From the NCBI RefSeq assembly GCF_023715885.1, contig NZ_JAMBOY010000003.1, forward strand, positions 1 to 64,000: a stretch of DNA of 64,000 bases, read 5' to 3'. Position numbers and translations under genes: made by a program. This document shows, piece by piece, positions 7,983 through 16,683 of the stretch (positions within the stretch are counted from its first letter, which is position 1; each line of letters opens with the position of its first letter). Below the pieces are notes generated by a model. The model saw nothing but the letters and a program-made list of their open reading frames with translations, ran no database searches and was not told the origin of the DNA. This DNA comes from Microbacterium hydrocarbonoxydans. GTDB lineage: Bacteria; Actinomycetota; Actinomycetes; Actinomycetales; Microbacteriaceae.

Positions 7983-8147
7983 CCGAGCCCGCTCGTGTAC
8001 GCGCCTCGGCGTGCGCGGTCCTGCGACGCACACGGCTCCCGAGGCCTCCTGCTCGGACCGGTAGAATGGGAAGCGGAGTGTCGGGAAGCCTGGTCGACGG
8101 ATCCGTCGCCGACCCTGGACGACGGAGATCGACCAGAGGAGACCTTC

Positions 8148-9407
8148 GTGCGTGGACTGACCCGCATCTCGAACGCCCGAGCGCGGACCCGTCGGTGGGT
8201 GACCGCCGAGACGACCAGCGGCGTCATTCTGATGGTGGCCGCCGCCGTCGCGCTGCTGTGGGCGAACTCGCCGTGGCGTGAAGGCTATCAGGCGCTCTCG
8301 CAGATCACGATCGGCCCGGCGGCGCTGCACCTCGACCTCAGCCTCGCGACGTGGGCCGCCGACGGGCTGCTCGCGGTGTTCTTCTTCGTGGTCGGCGTCG
8401 AGCTCAAGCACGAGATCGTCGCGGGCAGCCTCCGCAACGTCAAGACCGCCGCCGTGCCCGTGCTCGCCGCGGTGGGCGGCATGGTGATGCCCGCTCTCAT
8501 CTTCATCGCGATCGTGTCGTTCGCCGGTGACCGCACCGCCGCGCACGGCTGGGCGATTCCGACCGCGACCGACATCGCCTTCGCCCTCGCCGTGCTGGCG
8601 ATCTTCGGCCGCGGTCTGCCCCGTGCGCTGCGGACCTTCCTGCTCACCCTCGCCGTCGTCGACGACCTGCTCGCGATCGTCGTGATCGCCGTGTTCTACA
8701 CGGGCGACATCAACCTGCTCTCGTTGCTGATCTCGCTCGCCTGCGTCGCGGTGTTCGCCCTGCTGACCCGGATGCGCACGACCCGCTGGTGGCTCCTCGC
8801 TCCGGTCGCCCTCGCCGCGTGGGTCTTCATGCACGAGTCCGGCGTGCACGCCACGATCGCGGGCGTGCTGCTCGGCCTCACGGTGCCGGCACTGCGCGTG
8901 CACGGTGAGACCGAGTCGCGGACGCACCGCTTCGACGATGCGATCCGCCCGTTCTCCTCGGGCGTCGCCCTGCCGATCTTCGCGTTCTTCGCCGCCGGCG
9001 TCACGCTCGTGGGCGGCGGCGCGGCATCCGTCTTCCTGCAGCCGGTCGTGTTCGCGATCGTCGCCGGTCTCGTGATCGGCAAGGTCGTCGGCGTGCTCGG
9101 GGTCACGGCGCTCGTCACCCGCTTCACGCCCCTGCGTCTGCCCGACGCGATCGGCATCCGCGACCTGTTGCCGGTCGGCCTGCTCACCGGCATCGGATTC
9201 ACCGTCTCGCTGCTGATCGCCGAGCTCTCCTTCCCCGACACCGAGCACACCGACGGGGCGAAGATCGCGGTGCTCCTGGGCACCGTGATCGCGGCGGCGC
9301 TCGCCGCGGCACTGCTGCGATGGGATGCCAGGGCGGCCCGCCACACCGACATGAACGAGGACGGCGTGGTCGACGTCGACACCGCGCGAATCGGCGACGA
9401 CGACTGA
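8148..9407 (+). CDS. nhaA: Na+/H+ antiporter NhaA
   Basis: 419 residues from GTG 8148, selected because AGAGGAGA lies just upstream; the longer upstream frame has no membrane or family character. It is an inner-membrane electrogenic antiporter exchanging two protons for one sodium ion. Diagnostic motifs are LLAVFFFVVGVELKHEI (74-90), PTATDIAFALAVLAIFG (138-154) and LAVVDDLLAI, with the paired aspartates Asp172-Asp173 that bind ions. The C-terminal stretch LPVGLLTGIGFTVSLLIAEL is also typical. The acidic tail (DMNEDGVVDVDTARIGDDD) is cytoplasmic and unusual in composition. A bidirectional hairpin follows at 9430. Confidence 0.95.
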   Translation: MRGLTRISNARARTRRWVTAETTSGVILMVAAAVALLWANSPWREGYQALSQITIGPAALHLDLSLATWAADGLLAVFFFVVGVELKHEIVAGSLRNVKTAAVPVLAAVGGMVMPALIFIAIVSFAGDRTAAHGWAIPTATDIAFALAVLAIFGRGLPRALRTFLLTLAVVDDLLAIVVIAVFYTGDINLLSLLISLACVAVFALLTRMRTTRWWLLAPVALAAWVFMHESGVHATIAGVLLGLTVPALRVHGETESRTHRFDDAIRPFSSGVALPIFAFFAAGVTLVGGGAASVFLQPVVFAIVAGLVIGKVVGVLGVTALVTRFTPLRLPDAIGIRDLLPVGLLTGIGFTVSLLIAELSFPDTEHTDGAKIAVLLGTVIAAALAAALLRWDARAARHTDMNEDGVVDVDTARIGDDD

Positions 9408-9429
9408 GACATCGCCGCCGCGCCAGCAC

Positions 9430-9469
9430 GAAGCGGGCAGGGCGTCCCTGAGGATGCCCTGCCCGCTTC
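9430..9469. terminator. Bidirectional terminator between nhaA and aztD
   Basis: GAAGCGGGCAGGGC (9430-9443) pairs perfectly over 14 bp with GCCCTGCCCGCTTC (9456-9469), loop 12 nt. It sits between two converging genes and probably serves both. Confidence 0.8.
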
Positions 9470-9487
9470 GTCCGCGGATGCGGTCGC

Positions 9488-10690
9488 TCAACCGATCGCG
9501 ACGGCCAGCTCGTTCGGCGTGTGCTCCAGCTCGACCGAGGCGATGACCTCGCCGGTGGTGAGGTCCACGGCGTGCACGCTGTTCGATGCGGGCTCGGTCA
9601 CGTACGCGATGTCGCCGTCGACCTTGATCGCCGGGTGCGCGTCCTGCCAGTCGGCCGGACCCTCCCACGGGTCGATGACCGGGTACGACTCGGTCAGCTC
9701 ACCGGTCTCGGGGTCGAGGACGTGGATCTGACCGTCGGTCGAGAGGATGTACGCGAGGTCGCCGGGACCACGGGCGATGTCACGGAACGTGTACCGCACC
9801 TCGGCCGGCAGGTCGACGACCTCGAGCGTCTCGGCGCCAGTGTCGATCAGCGTCACGGCGCTCAGCAGGTAGCCCTCGGCGTCGGGGTCGCGCTTGTAGT
9901 CGCCGACGACGATCGGGCTGGTCTCCGAGACGAAGGCGTTGCCCATGCGGCCGTACGTGTCGGGTGCGGTGAGCTTCGTGAACGTCTCGTCCTTGAACAG
10001 CAGCGCGCCGTTCTCGCACCCGAAGATCACGGCCTCGTCGGCCGCGGTCCCCTCGCCGTGGATGCCGGGGCACTCGGCGCTCGCCGCGGCTTCGTCCCAG
10101 TGGTCGTCGTGCGCGTGCAGGGCCATGGCGCCGGTGCGCGAGGTCTCGTCGCCCACGGTCGTGACGAGCGTGCCGTCCTCGAGCACGATCGAGACGCCGT
10201 GGTGCGCGGCGTCCGCGGTGTAGGTCGTGGCCTCCGGCAGTGCGTCGTAGCCCTCCTCCGCGAACCCGTCGGTCGGGACGATCGTGGTGCGGCCGGTGCC
10301 GTCGTCGAACAGCACCGTGTTCTCGCCGTGGATGACGACGTGTCCGGCCGTCGTGGCCTCGAACAGCGCGTCGGTGAGGGCGGGCTCGGCCGTGTCGAGC
10401 ATCTGGAAGCCCTCGGATGTGGTGACGGCGATGGTGCGGCCGTCGCCGAAGGGATTCAGACGTGTGAACTCCTCGGTCTCGAACTCGTCGACGACCTCGA
10501 GCGTCTCGGGGTCGAGCACGGCGACGCCGCCGGGGTACGAGATCGCGACGCGCCCGGTCTCGGTCGCGGCGGCCGGCGATTCCTCGTCGGTGGGCGCGGA
10601 GCTCCCCGCACCGCTCGCGCAGGCGGTGGCGAGCAGCGAGACGCCCGCCAGCGCCGCGATCGCGGCACTCATCCTCATGTGTCGCTTCAT
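9488..10690 (-). CDS. aztD: Zinc metallochaperone AztD
   Basis: 400 residues from ATG 10690. A signal peptide with a lipobox-like LATAC at 20-24 is followed by an extracytoplasmic beta-propeller. In the Azt system, AztD binds zinc outside the cell and hands it to the binding protein AztC. The histidine-rich loop LHAHDDHWDE (191-200: His192, His194, His197) and scattered histidines (TAGHVVIHGEN, ADAAHHGV) are candidate zinc sites. It is the last gene of the minus-strand zinc operon, 38 nt after aztC, and ends at a strong hairpin. A related lipoprotein of the same fold is encoded at 11646. Confidence 0.88.
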   Translation of the reverse strand: MKRHMRMSAAIAALAGVSLLATACASGAGSSAPTDEESPAAATETGRVAISYPGGVAVLDPETLEVVDEFETEEFTRLNPFGDGRTIAVTTSEGFQMLDTAEPALTDALFEATTAGHVVIHGENTVLFDDGTGRTTIVPTDGFAEEGYDALPEATTYTADAAHHGVSIVLEDGTLVTTVGDETSRTGAMALHAHDDHWDEAAASAECPGIHGEGTAADEAVIFGCENGALLFKDETFTKLTAPDTYGRMGNAFVSETSPIVVGDYKRDPDAEGYLLSAVTLIDTGAETLEVVDLPAEVRYTFRDIARGPGDLAYILSTDGQIHVLDPETGELTESYPVIDPWEGPADWQDAHPAIKVDGDIAYVTEPASNSVHAVDLTTGEVIASVELEHTPNELAVAIG

Positions 10691-10728
10691 GGTGTTTCCT
10701 CTCGTGTCGGGCCCCGGTCGGGGTCCTG

Positions 10729-11649
10729 TCATGGATTCAGTCCGTTGGCGATGCGCTCGGTGTTGGCGCGCATCATCGTCAGGTAGGTGTCGGCGCCCTC
10801 GCCCGGTTCGGTGAGGGACTCGGTGAACAGCTCGACGACGTCGACCTGGATGCCCGCCTCGGAGGCCAGCACCTGGATCAGTCGGTCGGGCTGCGACGAC
10901 TCGGCGAAGATCGTGCGCACGCCCGCCTCGTCGATCGCGTCGGTGAGATCGCGCAGGTCGGCCGCGCTCGGGGCGGCGAGCGTCGTGCCGCCGGGGATGA
11001 CGGCGCCGACCAGCCGGAAGTCGAACCGATCGGCGAGGTACCCGAAGACGTGGTGATTCGTCACGAGCGCCCGGCGATCCGCGGGGATCTCGGCGAAGGC
11101 CGCGGCCATCTCCTCGTCGAGGTCGGCGAGCTCGCCACGGTAGTCGTCGGCCCGGGCGCGGATCTGCTCGGCGTCGATCCCGTCGATGCCGAGCAGCGCG
11201 CTCTCCAGAGCGTCGACCACGTCGACCACGCGCGCCGGGTCGGTCCAGAAGTGCGGATCGTCGGCGCCGCCGGCATCCTCCGCGGTGTACGGGAGCACGT
11301 CGATCACGTCGCCGGCGACGAGCGTCGGCACGCCGGCGGATGCCGTGCGATCGATGTGCTGCTGCAGACCCTCCTCGAGCCCGAGGCCGTTCGTGACGAG
11401 GAGGTCCGCGCCGTCCATCCGCGCAGCCTCCTGCGCGGAGATCTCGAACGAGTGCGGATCGGCGTTCGGCTTCATGAGCGTGGTGACCTCCGCGGCATCG
11501 CCGACGACGTTCTCGACGACGTCGCCGAGGATGTTCGTCGTGACGACGATCTGCGGTCGATCCGAGCCCGCGGCATCGGCGCAGCCGGTCACGCTGACGC
11601 CGATCAGGGCGGTCGCGGCGAGCAGGGCGGTCGTGCGCAGCATCCTCAT
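10729..11649 (-). CDS. aztC: Zinc ABC transporter substrate-binding protein AztC
   Basis: 306 residues. The lipobox VTGC gives lipidated Cys23. It is a cluster A-I (ZnuA/PsaA-type) binding protein with candidate zinc ligands His66 (NADPHSFE), His133 (DDPHFW), His199 (VTNHHVFGYL) and Asp270 (IQVDVVEL). The short loop after the first ligand, without a long histidine-rich insert, fits AztC rather than ZnuA, which is why the system uses AztD to load zinc. The ATG overlaps the stop of the upstream AztD-like gene (ATGA), so the two are translationally coupled. Confidence 0.92.
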   Translation of the reverse strand: MRMLRTTALLAATALIGVSVTGCADAAGSDRPQIVVTTNILGDVVENVVGDAAEVTTLMKPNADPHSFEISAQEAARMDGADLLVTNGLGLEEGLQQHIDRTASAGVPTLVAGDVIDVLPYTAEDAGGADDPHFWTDPARVVDVVDALESALLGIDGIDAEQIRARADDYRGELADLDEEMAAAFAEIPADRRALVTNHHVFGYLADRFDFRLVGAVIPGGTTLAAPSAADLRDLTDAIDEAGVRTIFAESSQPDRLIQVLASEAGIQVDVVELFTESLTEPGEGADTYLTMMRANTERIANGLNP

Positions 11650-12845
11650 CGCCCGACCTCCGTGACGAATGTGGGCGCCGTCGGGGTCGCGAGCGACCGT
11701 GCGATGCGGGCGCCGTCGGCGTAGTCGATCTCGTGCACGACGCCCGCCGCCGGGTCGCCGACGTAGGCACGCTGCTCGTCGACGACGAGCGACGAGACGC
11801 TGCCGCCGTCGGCGAGCAGGGGGCCCGTGGCGCCGACGAGCCCGCCGCCCTCGGCGAGGTGGACGACGATCCGGCCGTCGACGTCGATCGCGACGACGTG
11901 GCCCTCGGCGTCGTCCACGGCCACCGCCCGGGCGAGCGGGCGCTCGGTCGGGACCAGGGTCCAGCTGCGCTCGCGGGTGTCGAGCAGCCAGAATCCGGTG
12001 CTCCCGGCCACGGCGGCGACGGTCGGGCGACCCTTGCGCCCGTCGAACGTCAGGGCGCGGTCGGATGCGCCCGCCGGATACGGGATGCGCTCGGTGGCGA
12101 GCTCGCCGTCCTGCCAGGTCGCGAGCACGGCGCCGTCGGCGCATCCGATCACGAGTCCCACGCGGGTCGTGATCGCGCCGGCCGGATCGACGCACTCCAC
12201 GGGAGCACCGGCCGGCTCGCCGTCGCGGTCGTGGTAGACGAGCGCATCGCCGTCGGTCACGAGCGCGCCGTCGCCGACCGGGGCGACGAGTCCGGCATCC
12301 GCCCCGGTCTTGACGCGGAACACCTCATCGATCTCTCCGTCGGAGAGCGCGGTGTTGTCGAGCAGCACGGCTTCTCCCGAGCCGTCGAAGAACACCCCTG
12401 TGGTCCCGGCGGTCGACAGCGCACCGGAGACGACCGTGGCGGCGCCGTCGCCGGGTACCGTGCCGAGCAGCGCCGGCTCCGCGAGGTAGTAATGGAAGTG
12501 GTCGCCGTGGTCCCAGCTCCACCGGCCGGAGTCGATGACCTCCAGGCCGTCGTCGGTGGTGACGAATGCGTAGCGCCCGTCGCTCGCGAGGCCCGTCGGC
12601 GCAGCGGTGACGCCGAGGTCGATGGCCTCATCGCTGAGCAGGTCGAGTACCGCGGCGTTGCCTCCGGCGTCGATCGACAGCAGTCCGAGCGGCGGTTCGG
12701 CGACCTCTTCGGCACCGGCGATCGCGCCGTGGCCGTCGCCGGTCGTCGAGGTAGCCGCGGGCGCGACGCCCGGCGCGGGGCTGCACCCCGCCAGCGCGGC
12801 GATGGTCAGGGCTGCGGGGAGGAGCAGGAGGCGACGGGAGGTCAT
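11646..12845 (-). CDS. Second AztD-like lipoprotein of the zinc operon
   Basis: 399 residues. Lipobox LAGC gives Cys21. The mature part is again a beta-propeller-like succession of VVD/AVD repeats, similar in length and layout to AztD but clearly divergent. Residues 111-121 (WDHGDHFHYYL: His113, His116, His118) form a compact metal-site candidate, and GDGHGAI lies near the N-terminus. It overlaps both aztB (stop/start, 4 nt) and aztC (4 nt), so it is made in step with the transporter. It probably captures zinc, or passes it to AztC, alongside AztD. That division of labour is inference. Confidence 0.8.
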   Translation of the reverse strand: MTSRRLLLLPAALTIAALAGCSPAPGVAPAATSTTGDGHGAIAGAEEVAEPPLGLLSIDAGGNAAVLDLLSDEAIDLGVTAAPTGLASDGRYAFVTTDDGLEVIDSGRWSWDHGDHFHYYLAEPALLGTVPGDGAATVVSGALSTAGTTGVFFDGSGEAVLLDNTALSDGEIDEVFRVKTGADAGLVAPVGDGALVTDGDALVYHDRDGEPAGAPVECVDPAGAITTRVGLVIGCADGAVLATWQDGELATERIPYPAGASDRALTFDGRKGRPTVAAVAGSTGFWLLDTRERSWTLVPTERPLARAVAVDDAEGHVVAIDVDGRIVVHLAEGGGLVGATGPLLADGGSVSSLVVDEQRAYVGDPAAGVVHEIDYADGARIARSLATPTAPTFVTEVGR

Positions 12846-13753
12846 CGGTTCCTTTCGGGGAGCGCGACGGGGACTGGCGCGGGGGAGTCGGGGTCACGCG
12901 AGTCGGTGGCGCCGCCGGCGGGGTGGTGCCGCCGGGCGGCGCGGGTGAGCACGGAGCGCGTGGTCGCCGAGGCGGCCGCGAGCAACACGGCCGCGGCGGC
13001 GATCGACGGACCGGCGGCCGTGGCGACGTGCCACGACACGAGCAGGCCGAGCGTCACGGCCGCGGCGCCGAAGGCGGTCGCTGCGACCATCGTCGTAGGG
13101 ATGCGTGTGGTCCATGCGCGGGCGGCGACGGTGGGGGCGAGAAGCAGACCCACGACGAGGAGCGTGCCGACCGCCTGGTACGACGCGACGACGGCCACCG
13201 TCACGAGGGCGACGAGCACCACGTGCGCCAGCTGCGGGCGGAGTCCGAGGGTGCGGGCGATGCGCGCGTCGAAGGCGGTGGCCACGAACGACCGGTGGAA
13301 CGTGACGGAGACGCCGACCGTGAAGACCACCGCGACCGCCAGCACGGCGATGTCGTCGGGGCGGATGGCGAGGATGTCGCCGAACAGCAGGGCGGTGGCG
13401 TCGGTGGCGAAGCTTCGCGAGTGGGAGACGATGATCACGCCGAGCGAAAGCATCGCGACGAACAGCAGGCCGATGCTCGTGTCGTACGAGAGCCGGCCGC
13501 GGCGCTGGAGCAGGCCGATCGCCGCGCTCATCGCCGCAGCGCTCAGCGCGGCGCCGAGCAGCACGGGCGCGCCGAGCACGGTGGCGAGAGCGACGCCGGG
13601 GAGCATCCCGTGGCCGATGGCCTCGCCGAGGAACGCCATGCCACGGATCACGACCCACGTGCCCACGACGCCGCAGATGACGGCGACGAGCACTCCGCCG
13701 CACAGGGCGCGCACGAAGAACTCGACGGCGAATGGTTCGAGAAGGGAGGGCAC
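12842..13753 (-). CDS. aztB: Zinc ABC transporter permease AztB
   Basis: 303 residues from GTG 13753, which has TAAGG upstream; longer frames would run through the regulatory palindrome at 13776. It is a polytopic ABC-3 family membrane protein with about eight segments. Typical family phrases are VVIRGMAFLGEAIGHGMLPG (the loop contacting the ATPase) and VGTLLVVGLLLAPTVAARAW. It forms the translocation path for zinc with AztA. The C-terminus is basic and proline-rich. It is the first gene of the minus-strand operon, transcribed divergently from aztA across a shared Zur-type box. Confidence 0.9.
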   Translation of the reverse strand: MPSLLEPFAVEFFVRALCGGVLVAVICGVVGTWVVIRGMAFLGEAIGHGMLPGVALATVLGAPVLLGAALSAAAMSAAIGLLQRRGRLSYDTSIGLLFVAMLSLGVIIVSHSRSFATDATALLFGDILAIRPDDIAVLAVAVVFTVGVSVTFHRSFVATAFDARIARTLGLRPQLAHVVLVALVTVAVVASYQAVGTLLVVGLLLAPTVAARAWTTRIPTTMVAATAFGAAAVTLGLLVSWHVATAAGPSIAAAAVLLAAASATTRSVLTRAARRHHPAGGATDSRDPDSPAPVPVALPERNR

Positions 13754-13775
13754 GAGAAGCGACCTTACATGAAAG

Positions 13776-13790
13776 TGAGAATCATTCTCA
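13776..13790. promoter_or_regulatory. Zur/Fur-type operator shared by aztA and aztB
   Basis: TGAGAATCATTCTCA is a perfect 15-nt palindrome of the Fur-superfamily 7-1-7 type, with flanking GAAAG and ATTTG. It is centred between the divergent starts 13753 and 13809. Given the zinc genes on both sides, Zur repression at sufficient zinc is the natural reading. Spacing to aztA (18 nt to its ATG, with no clear ribosome binding site) suggests a leaderless or very short-leader transcript. Confidence 0.85.
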
Positions 13791-13808
13791 ATTTGATAGA
13801 TTCGCGAT

Positions 13809-14432
13809 ATGACGACATCTCCCGCCCTGTCCGCTCGCGGCATCTGCTTCGGCTACTCCGACGACGACGTGCTGCAGTCGGTGGATCTCGACGTGCGTGC
13901 GGGGGAGGTCGTCGCGCTCGCGGGCCACAACGGCTCCGGCAAGTCGACGCTGATCGAGATCCTCGCCGGGGTGAGCCGGCCCCGCCGCGGCGCCGTGCGT
14001 CGCGACGGCGATCTCGCACTCGTCGTGCAGCGGCCCCGGGTGCCGGATTCCCTGCCTCTCACGGCCGCCGACGTGGTGCGCATGGGCACGTGGAACCGCG
14101 GTGCCCGGATTTCCCGCGTCGCCGCCCGCCGCCTGGTCGCGCGCGCACTGGAGCGGGTCGGGATGAGCGAGTCGGCCGACCGTCCGCTGGCCGAGCTGTC
14201 GGGCGGACAGCGGCAGCGGGTCTTCCTCGCGCAGGGCATCGTGCGCGCGCCCGGCATCCTGCTGCTCGACGAGGCGGCCGCCGGTCTCGACCGCGAGAGC
14301 ACGGCGCGCATGCAGGTGATCCTCCACGAGGAGGCCGCGCGCGGCGCCGCCGTGTGCACCGTCACGCACCACGACGACGCGGTCGCTGCCGCCGACCGCG
14401 TCGTCCGGTTGGAACGCGGGCGCGTGGTCTAG
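13809..14432 (+). CDS. aztA: Zinc ABC transporter ATP-binding protein AztA
   Basis: 207 residues, short for an ABC ATPase but usual in this group. Walker A is GHNGSGKST (39-47), the signature LSGGQRQR starts at 130, Walker B is ILLLDEAAAGLD (150-161), and the switch histidine is His187 in VTHHDD. It powers AztB from the cytoplasmic side. It is the only zinc-transport gene on the plus strand, and it converges with the flavoprotein-methyltransferase gene with a 4-nt tail-to-tail overlap. Confidence 0.92.
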   Translation: MTTSPALSARGICFGYSDDDVLQSVDLDVRAGEVVALAGHNGSGKSTLIEILAGVSRPRRGAVRRDGDLALVVQRPRVPDSLPLTAADVVRMGTWNRGARISRVAARRLVARALERVGMSESADRPLAELSGGQRQRVFLAQGIVRAPGILLLDEAAAGLDRESTARMQVILHEEAARGAAVCTVTHHDDAVAAADRVVRLERGRVV

Positions 14433-16027
14433 CTCGCGATGTCCTCCGCCACGCGTACCGCGCGGAGGACGACGTCGTGCACGTGATGACCGCTCGCGGC
14501 TCCGGCTGGCCGGGGTCGCGTCTCATGCAGCTCGATCCGCCACGCAGGGTCCGCCGCGAGCGCCGCCGCGATCTCGTCGACGCCGACGAAGGCCGCCGGG
14601 TCGTACATGCGGGTCTGCGTGGCGACGTCGATCGTCTCGCGCGTCCAGCTCGGCTCGTGACCGACCGCCAGCAGCGTCCCGCCCACCGCGACAGCGCCCA
14701 GCAGACTGTCCAGTCCGCGCTGCTCGGGCGTCCGCGGGAACGAGCCGTACTGCAGCGACACGAGGTCATACCGCTCGGCGCCGTACGGTGCGGGGGCATT
14801 CGCGTCGCGCACCAGCGTGCGCACCTCGACGCCGCGCTGCTCCGCCGCCGCCTGCAGGCGGGCGAGCGCGTTGGCCGAGACGTCGACGGCCGTCACCGTC
14901 CATCCGCGCTCGGCGAGCCAGAGCGCATCGCCGCCCTCGCCCGCGCCCACATCGAGCACGCGACCGGGCGTCATGCCCTCCACCTCGACCACCAGCGAGC
15001 CGTTCGGATCGCCGCTCCAGATCGGCTCGCGATTCCCGTAGCGCGCATCCCATTCGGTCTGCGCACCCGATGGACGGGTACCGGCGGCGAGGTCTTCGCC
15101 GGCGAGGCTGAAGGCGATCTGCGCGCCGATCATGCTGCCGTTCGCCGCGGCCGGGAGCACCTGGGCGCCGCCGTCGCTCACGTTGCCCGCGGCGAAGACG
15201 CCGTCGACACTGGTGCGGCCGGTGGGGTCGACGACGAGCACCTCGCCGACCCCGGCCGGATGCGGTGCCACCTCGAGTTCGAGCGGCGCGAGCGCCTCCA
15301 GACGCGGATGCACTCGGGAGCCGGTGAGGATCGCGTCGGCGGGCAGCGCGGTGCCGTCCGCCAGTTCGACGAGCAGTGCCCCCTCGTGATCGATCACCCG
15401 TTCGACGGAGCCCTCGAGCACGGGCACGCCGGATGCGCGCAGAGCGCCGAGCGCCTCGGCATCCACCCCCGGCTCTCCGTGCAGCACGACCGTGAGCTCC
15501 GCGCACAGGTGGCGCATGAGGGGGGTGGGATGCAGACCCCTCGCGGCGGTGACGATCTGCACGACCCGCTGATCCCGCACCTCCCAGCCGTGGCAGAAGG
15601 GGCAGTGGATGACTTCGCGACCCCAGCGCTCGCGCAGGCCGTCGATGGGCGGCAGCTCGTCGACGAGTCCCGTGGCCACGAGCACCCGCCGGGCGATCAG
15701 CGCGTGGCCCCCGGTCAGCTCGACGCGGAACCCGTTCTCCTCGCGGCGCACGGCGGTGACTCGGCCGTCCAGCACCTCGCCGCCGTACGCGCGGACCTCC
15801 TCACGGCCGACTGCTCGGAGGTCGGCGGGCGCGGCGCCCTCCCGCCCGAGGTAGCCGTGCATGTGGGCGGCCGGGGCGTTGCGCGGGCTGCCGTCGTCGA
15901 CGACGATCACCGAGCGCCGCTGCCGGACGAGCTGCAGCGCACCGGCGAGACCCGCGGCCGAGCCGCCGATGACGGCGACGTCGCAGTGGCGGGCGAGTGA
16001 GGAGGGGGTGGCGTGATCGTGGCTCAT
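14429..16027 (-). CDS. Thioredoxin-reductase-like flavoprotein fused to a SAM methyltransferase
   Basis: 532 residues in two clear domains. Residues 15-315 are an FAD/NAD(P)H disulfide oxidoreductase: dinucleotide motif VIGGSAAGLAGALQL (19-33), redox CxxC in HCPFCHGWEV (Cys142, Cys145), second nucleotide fold, and the C-terminal FAD segment DGVFAAGNVSDG (275-286). Residues 325-532 are a class I methyltransferase: motif I RVLDVGAGEGGDALW (356-370), then VTAVDVS. Both halves look catalytically complete. The fusion occurs in actinobacteria, but its reaction is not established. Transcribed divergently from an XRE-cupin regulator 77 nt away, a common regulator-target arrangement. Confidence 0.85.
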   Translation of the reverse strand: MSHDHATPSSLARHCDVAVIGGSAAGLAGALQLVRQRRSVIVVDDGSPRNAPAAHMHGYLGREGAAPADLRAVGREEVRAYGGEVLDGRVTAVRREENGFRVELTGGHALIARRVLVATGLVDELPPIDGLRERWGREVIHCPFCHGWEVRDQRVVQIVTAARGLHPTPLMRHLCAELTVVLHGEPGVDAEALGALRASGVPVLEGSVERVIDHEGALLVELADGTALPADAILTGSRVHPRLEALAPLELEVAPHPAGVGEVLVVDPTGRTSVDGVFAAGNVSDGGAQVLPAAANGSMIGAQIAFSLAGEDLAAGTRPSGAQTEWDARYGNREPIWSGDPNGSLVVEVEGMTPGRVLDVGAGEGGDALWLAERGWTVTAVDVSANALARLQAAAEQRGVEVRTLVRDANAPAPYGAERYDLVSLQYGSFPRTPEQRGLDSLLGAVAVGGTLLAVGHEPSWTRETIDVATQTRMYDPAAFVGVDEIAAALAADPAWRIELHETRPRPAGAASGHHVHDVVLRAVRVAEDIAS

Positions 16028-16069
16028 GCCTTCGAGCGTAGATCTGACGTGCTGATAACGGGATGGTGT

Positions 16070-16084
16070 TTGCACAATTCGCAA
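16070..16084. promoter_or_regulatory. Candidate operator in the divergent flavoprotein/XRE promoter
   Basis: TTGCACAATTCGCAA carries TTGC/GCAA inverted ends around a 7-nt centre, 20 nt before the XRE start. It is the only clear dyad between the divergent genes and is a plausible autoregulatory site. Confidence 0.35.
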
Positions 16085-16104
16085 GGTGCTGGGATGCTGG
16101 AGGC

Positions 16105-16665
16105 ATGCAGACCGACGACGTCGAGCGCGCAGCGCGCAGCCGACTCCGCAGCATCCGCACCACCCTGGGCTACTCGCTCGACGAGATCGCCGAGCTCACG
16201 CAGCTCAGCGCCTCGACGATCAGCCGCATCGAGACGGGCAAGCGCGCTCTCAGCATCGACGTGCTCGTGCCGCTCGCGAACGCCCTGCAGGTGAGCCTCG
16301 ACGCGCTCTTCGCCGCCGACGACGACGGCGATGTCGTCATCCGCCCGGCGCAGCACCGCTCCGGCACCCGCACGACCTGGCCGCTGAGCCGCGGAGACGG
16401 CCGCACGCTCGCCATGAAGATGCGACTCGAACCCGAGCCGGAGGCCGATCCGCCGGCGCAGCGGGTGCACCCGGGCTTCGACTGGTTCCTCGTGCTCGAA
16501 GGACGCGTGCTGCTCTTCCTGGGGGAGCGGCGCATCGAGGTCGCGCGTGGAGAGGCGGCCGAGTTCTCGACCATGACCCCGCACGCCATCCGTGCGATGG
16601 ACGGCCCGGCGGAGCTGATCATGATCTTCGATCGCGAGGGGCAGCGGGCGCACGTGCACCAGTGA
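16105..16665 (+). CDS. XRE-family regulator with C-terminal cupin domain
   Basis: 186 residues from ATG 16105. The helix-turn-helix lies at about 10-65 (LGYSLDEIAELTQLSASTIS, IETGKRALSIDVLVPLANAL). A cupin barrel follows from about 95 (HPGFDWFLVLEGRVLLFLGE, AEFSTMTPHAIRAM). Such regulators sense a small molecule in the cupin and often control the adjacent divergent enzyme, here the flavoprotein-methyltransferase fusion. The cupin keeps two histidines (His134 region and the MTPHAI His), so metal or ligand binding is possible. GGAGG lies unusually close to the ATG, so translation may be leaderless. Confidence 0.85.
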   Translation: MQTDDVERAARSRLRSIRTTLGYSLDEIAELTQLSASTISRIETGKRALSIDVLVPLANALQVSLDALFAADDDGDVVIRPAQHRSGTRTTWPLSRGDGRTLAMKMRLEPEPEADPPAQRVHPGFDWFLVLEGRVLLFLGERRIEVARGEAAEFSTMTPHAIRAMDGPAELIMIFDREGQRAHVHQ

Positions 16666-16683
16666 CGCCGGATCGACGATCGG

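Noticed and set aside
7218..9668. 816-codon minus-strand open frame across the dehydrogenase and nhaA genes
   Set aside because: It is opposite two well-supported genes and low in sequence complexity; the nhaA terminator also lies inside it.
12923..16000. Very long plus-strand open frame of over 1000 codons
   Set aside because: It is the antisense shadow of aztB and the flavoprotein-methyltransferase gene, with composition typical of high-GC mirror frames and no family features.
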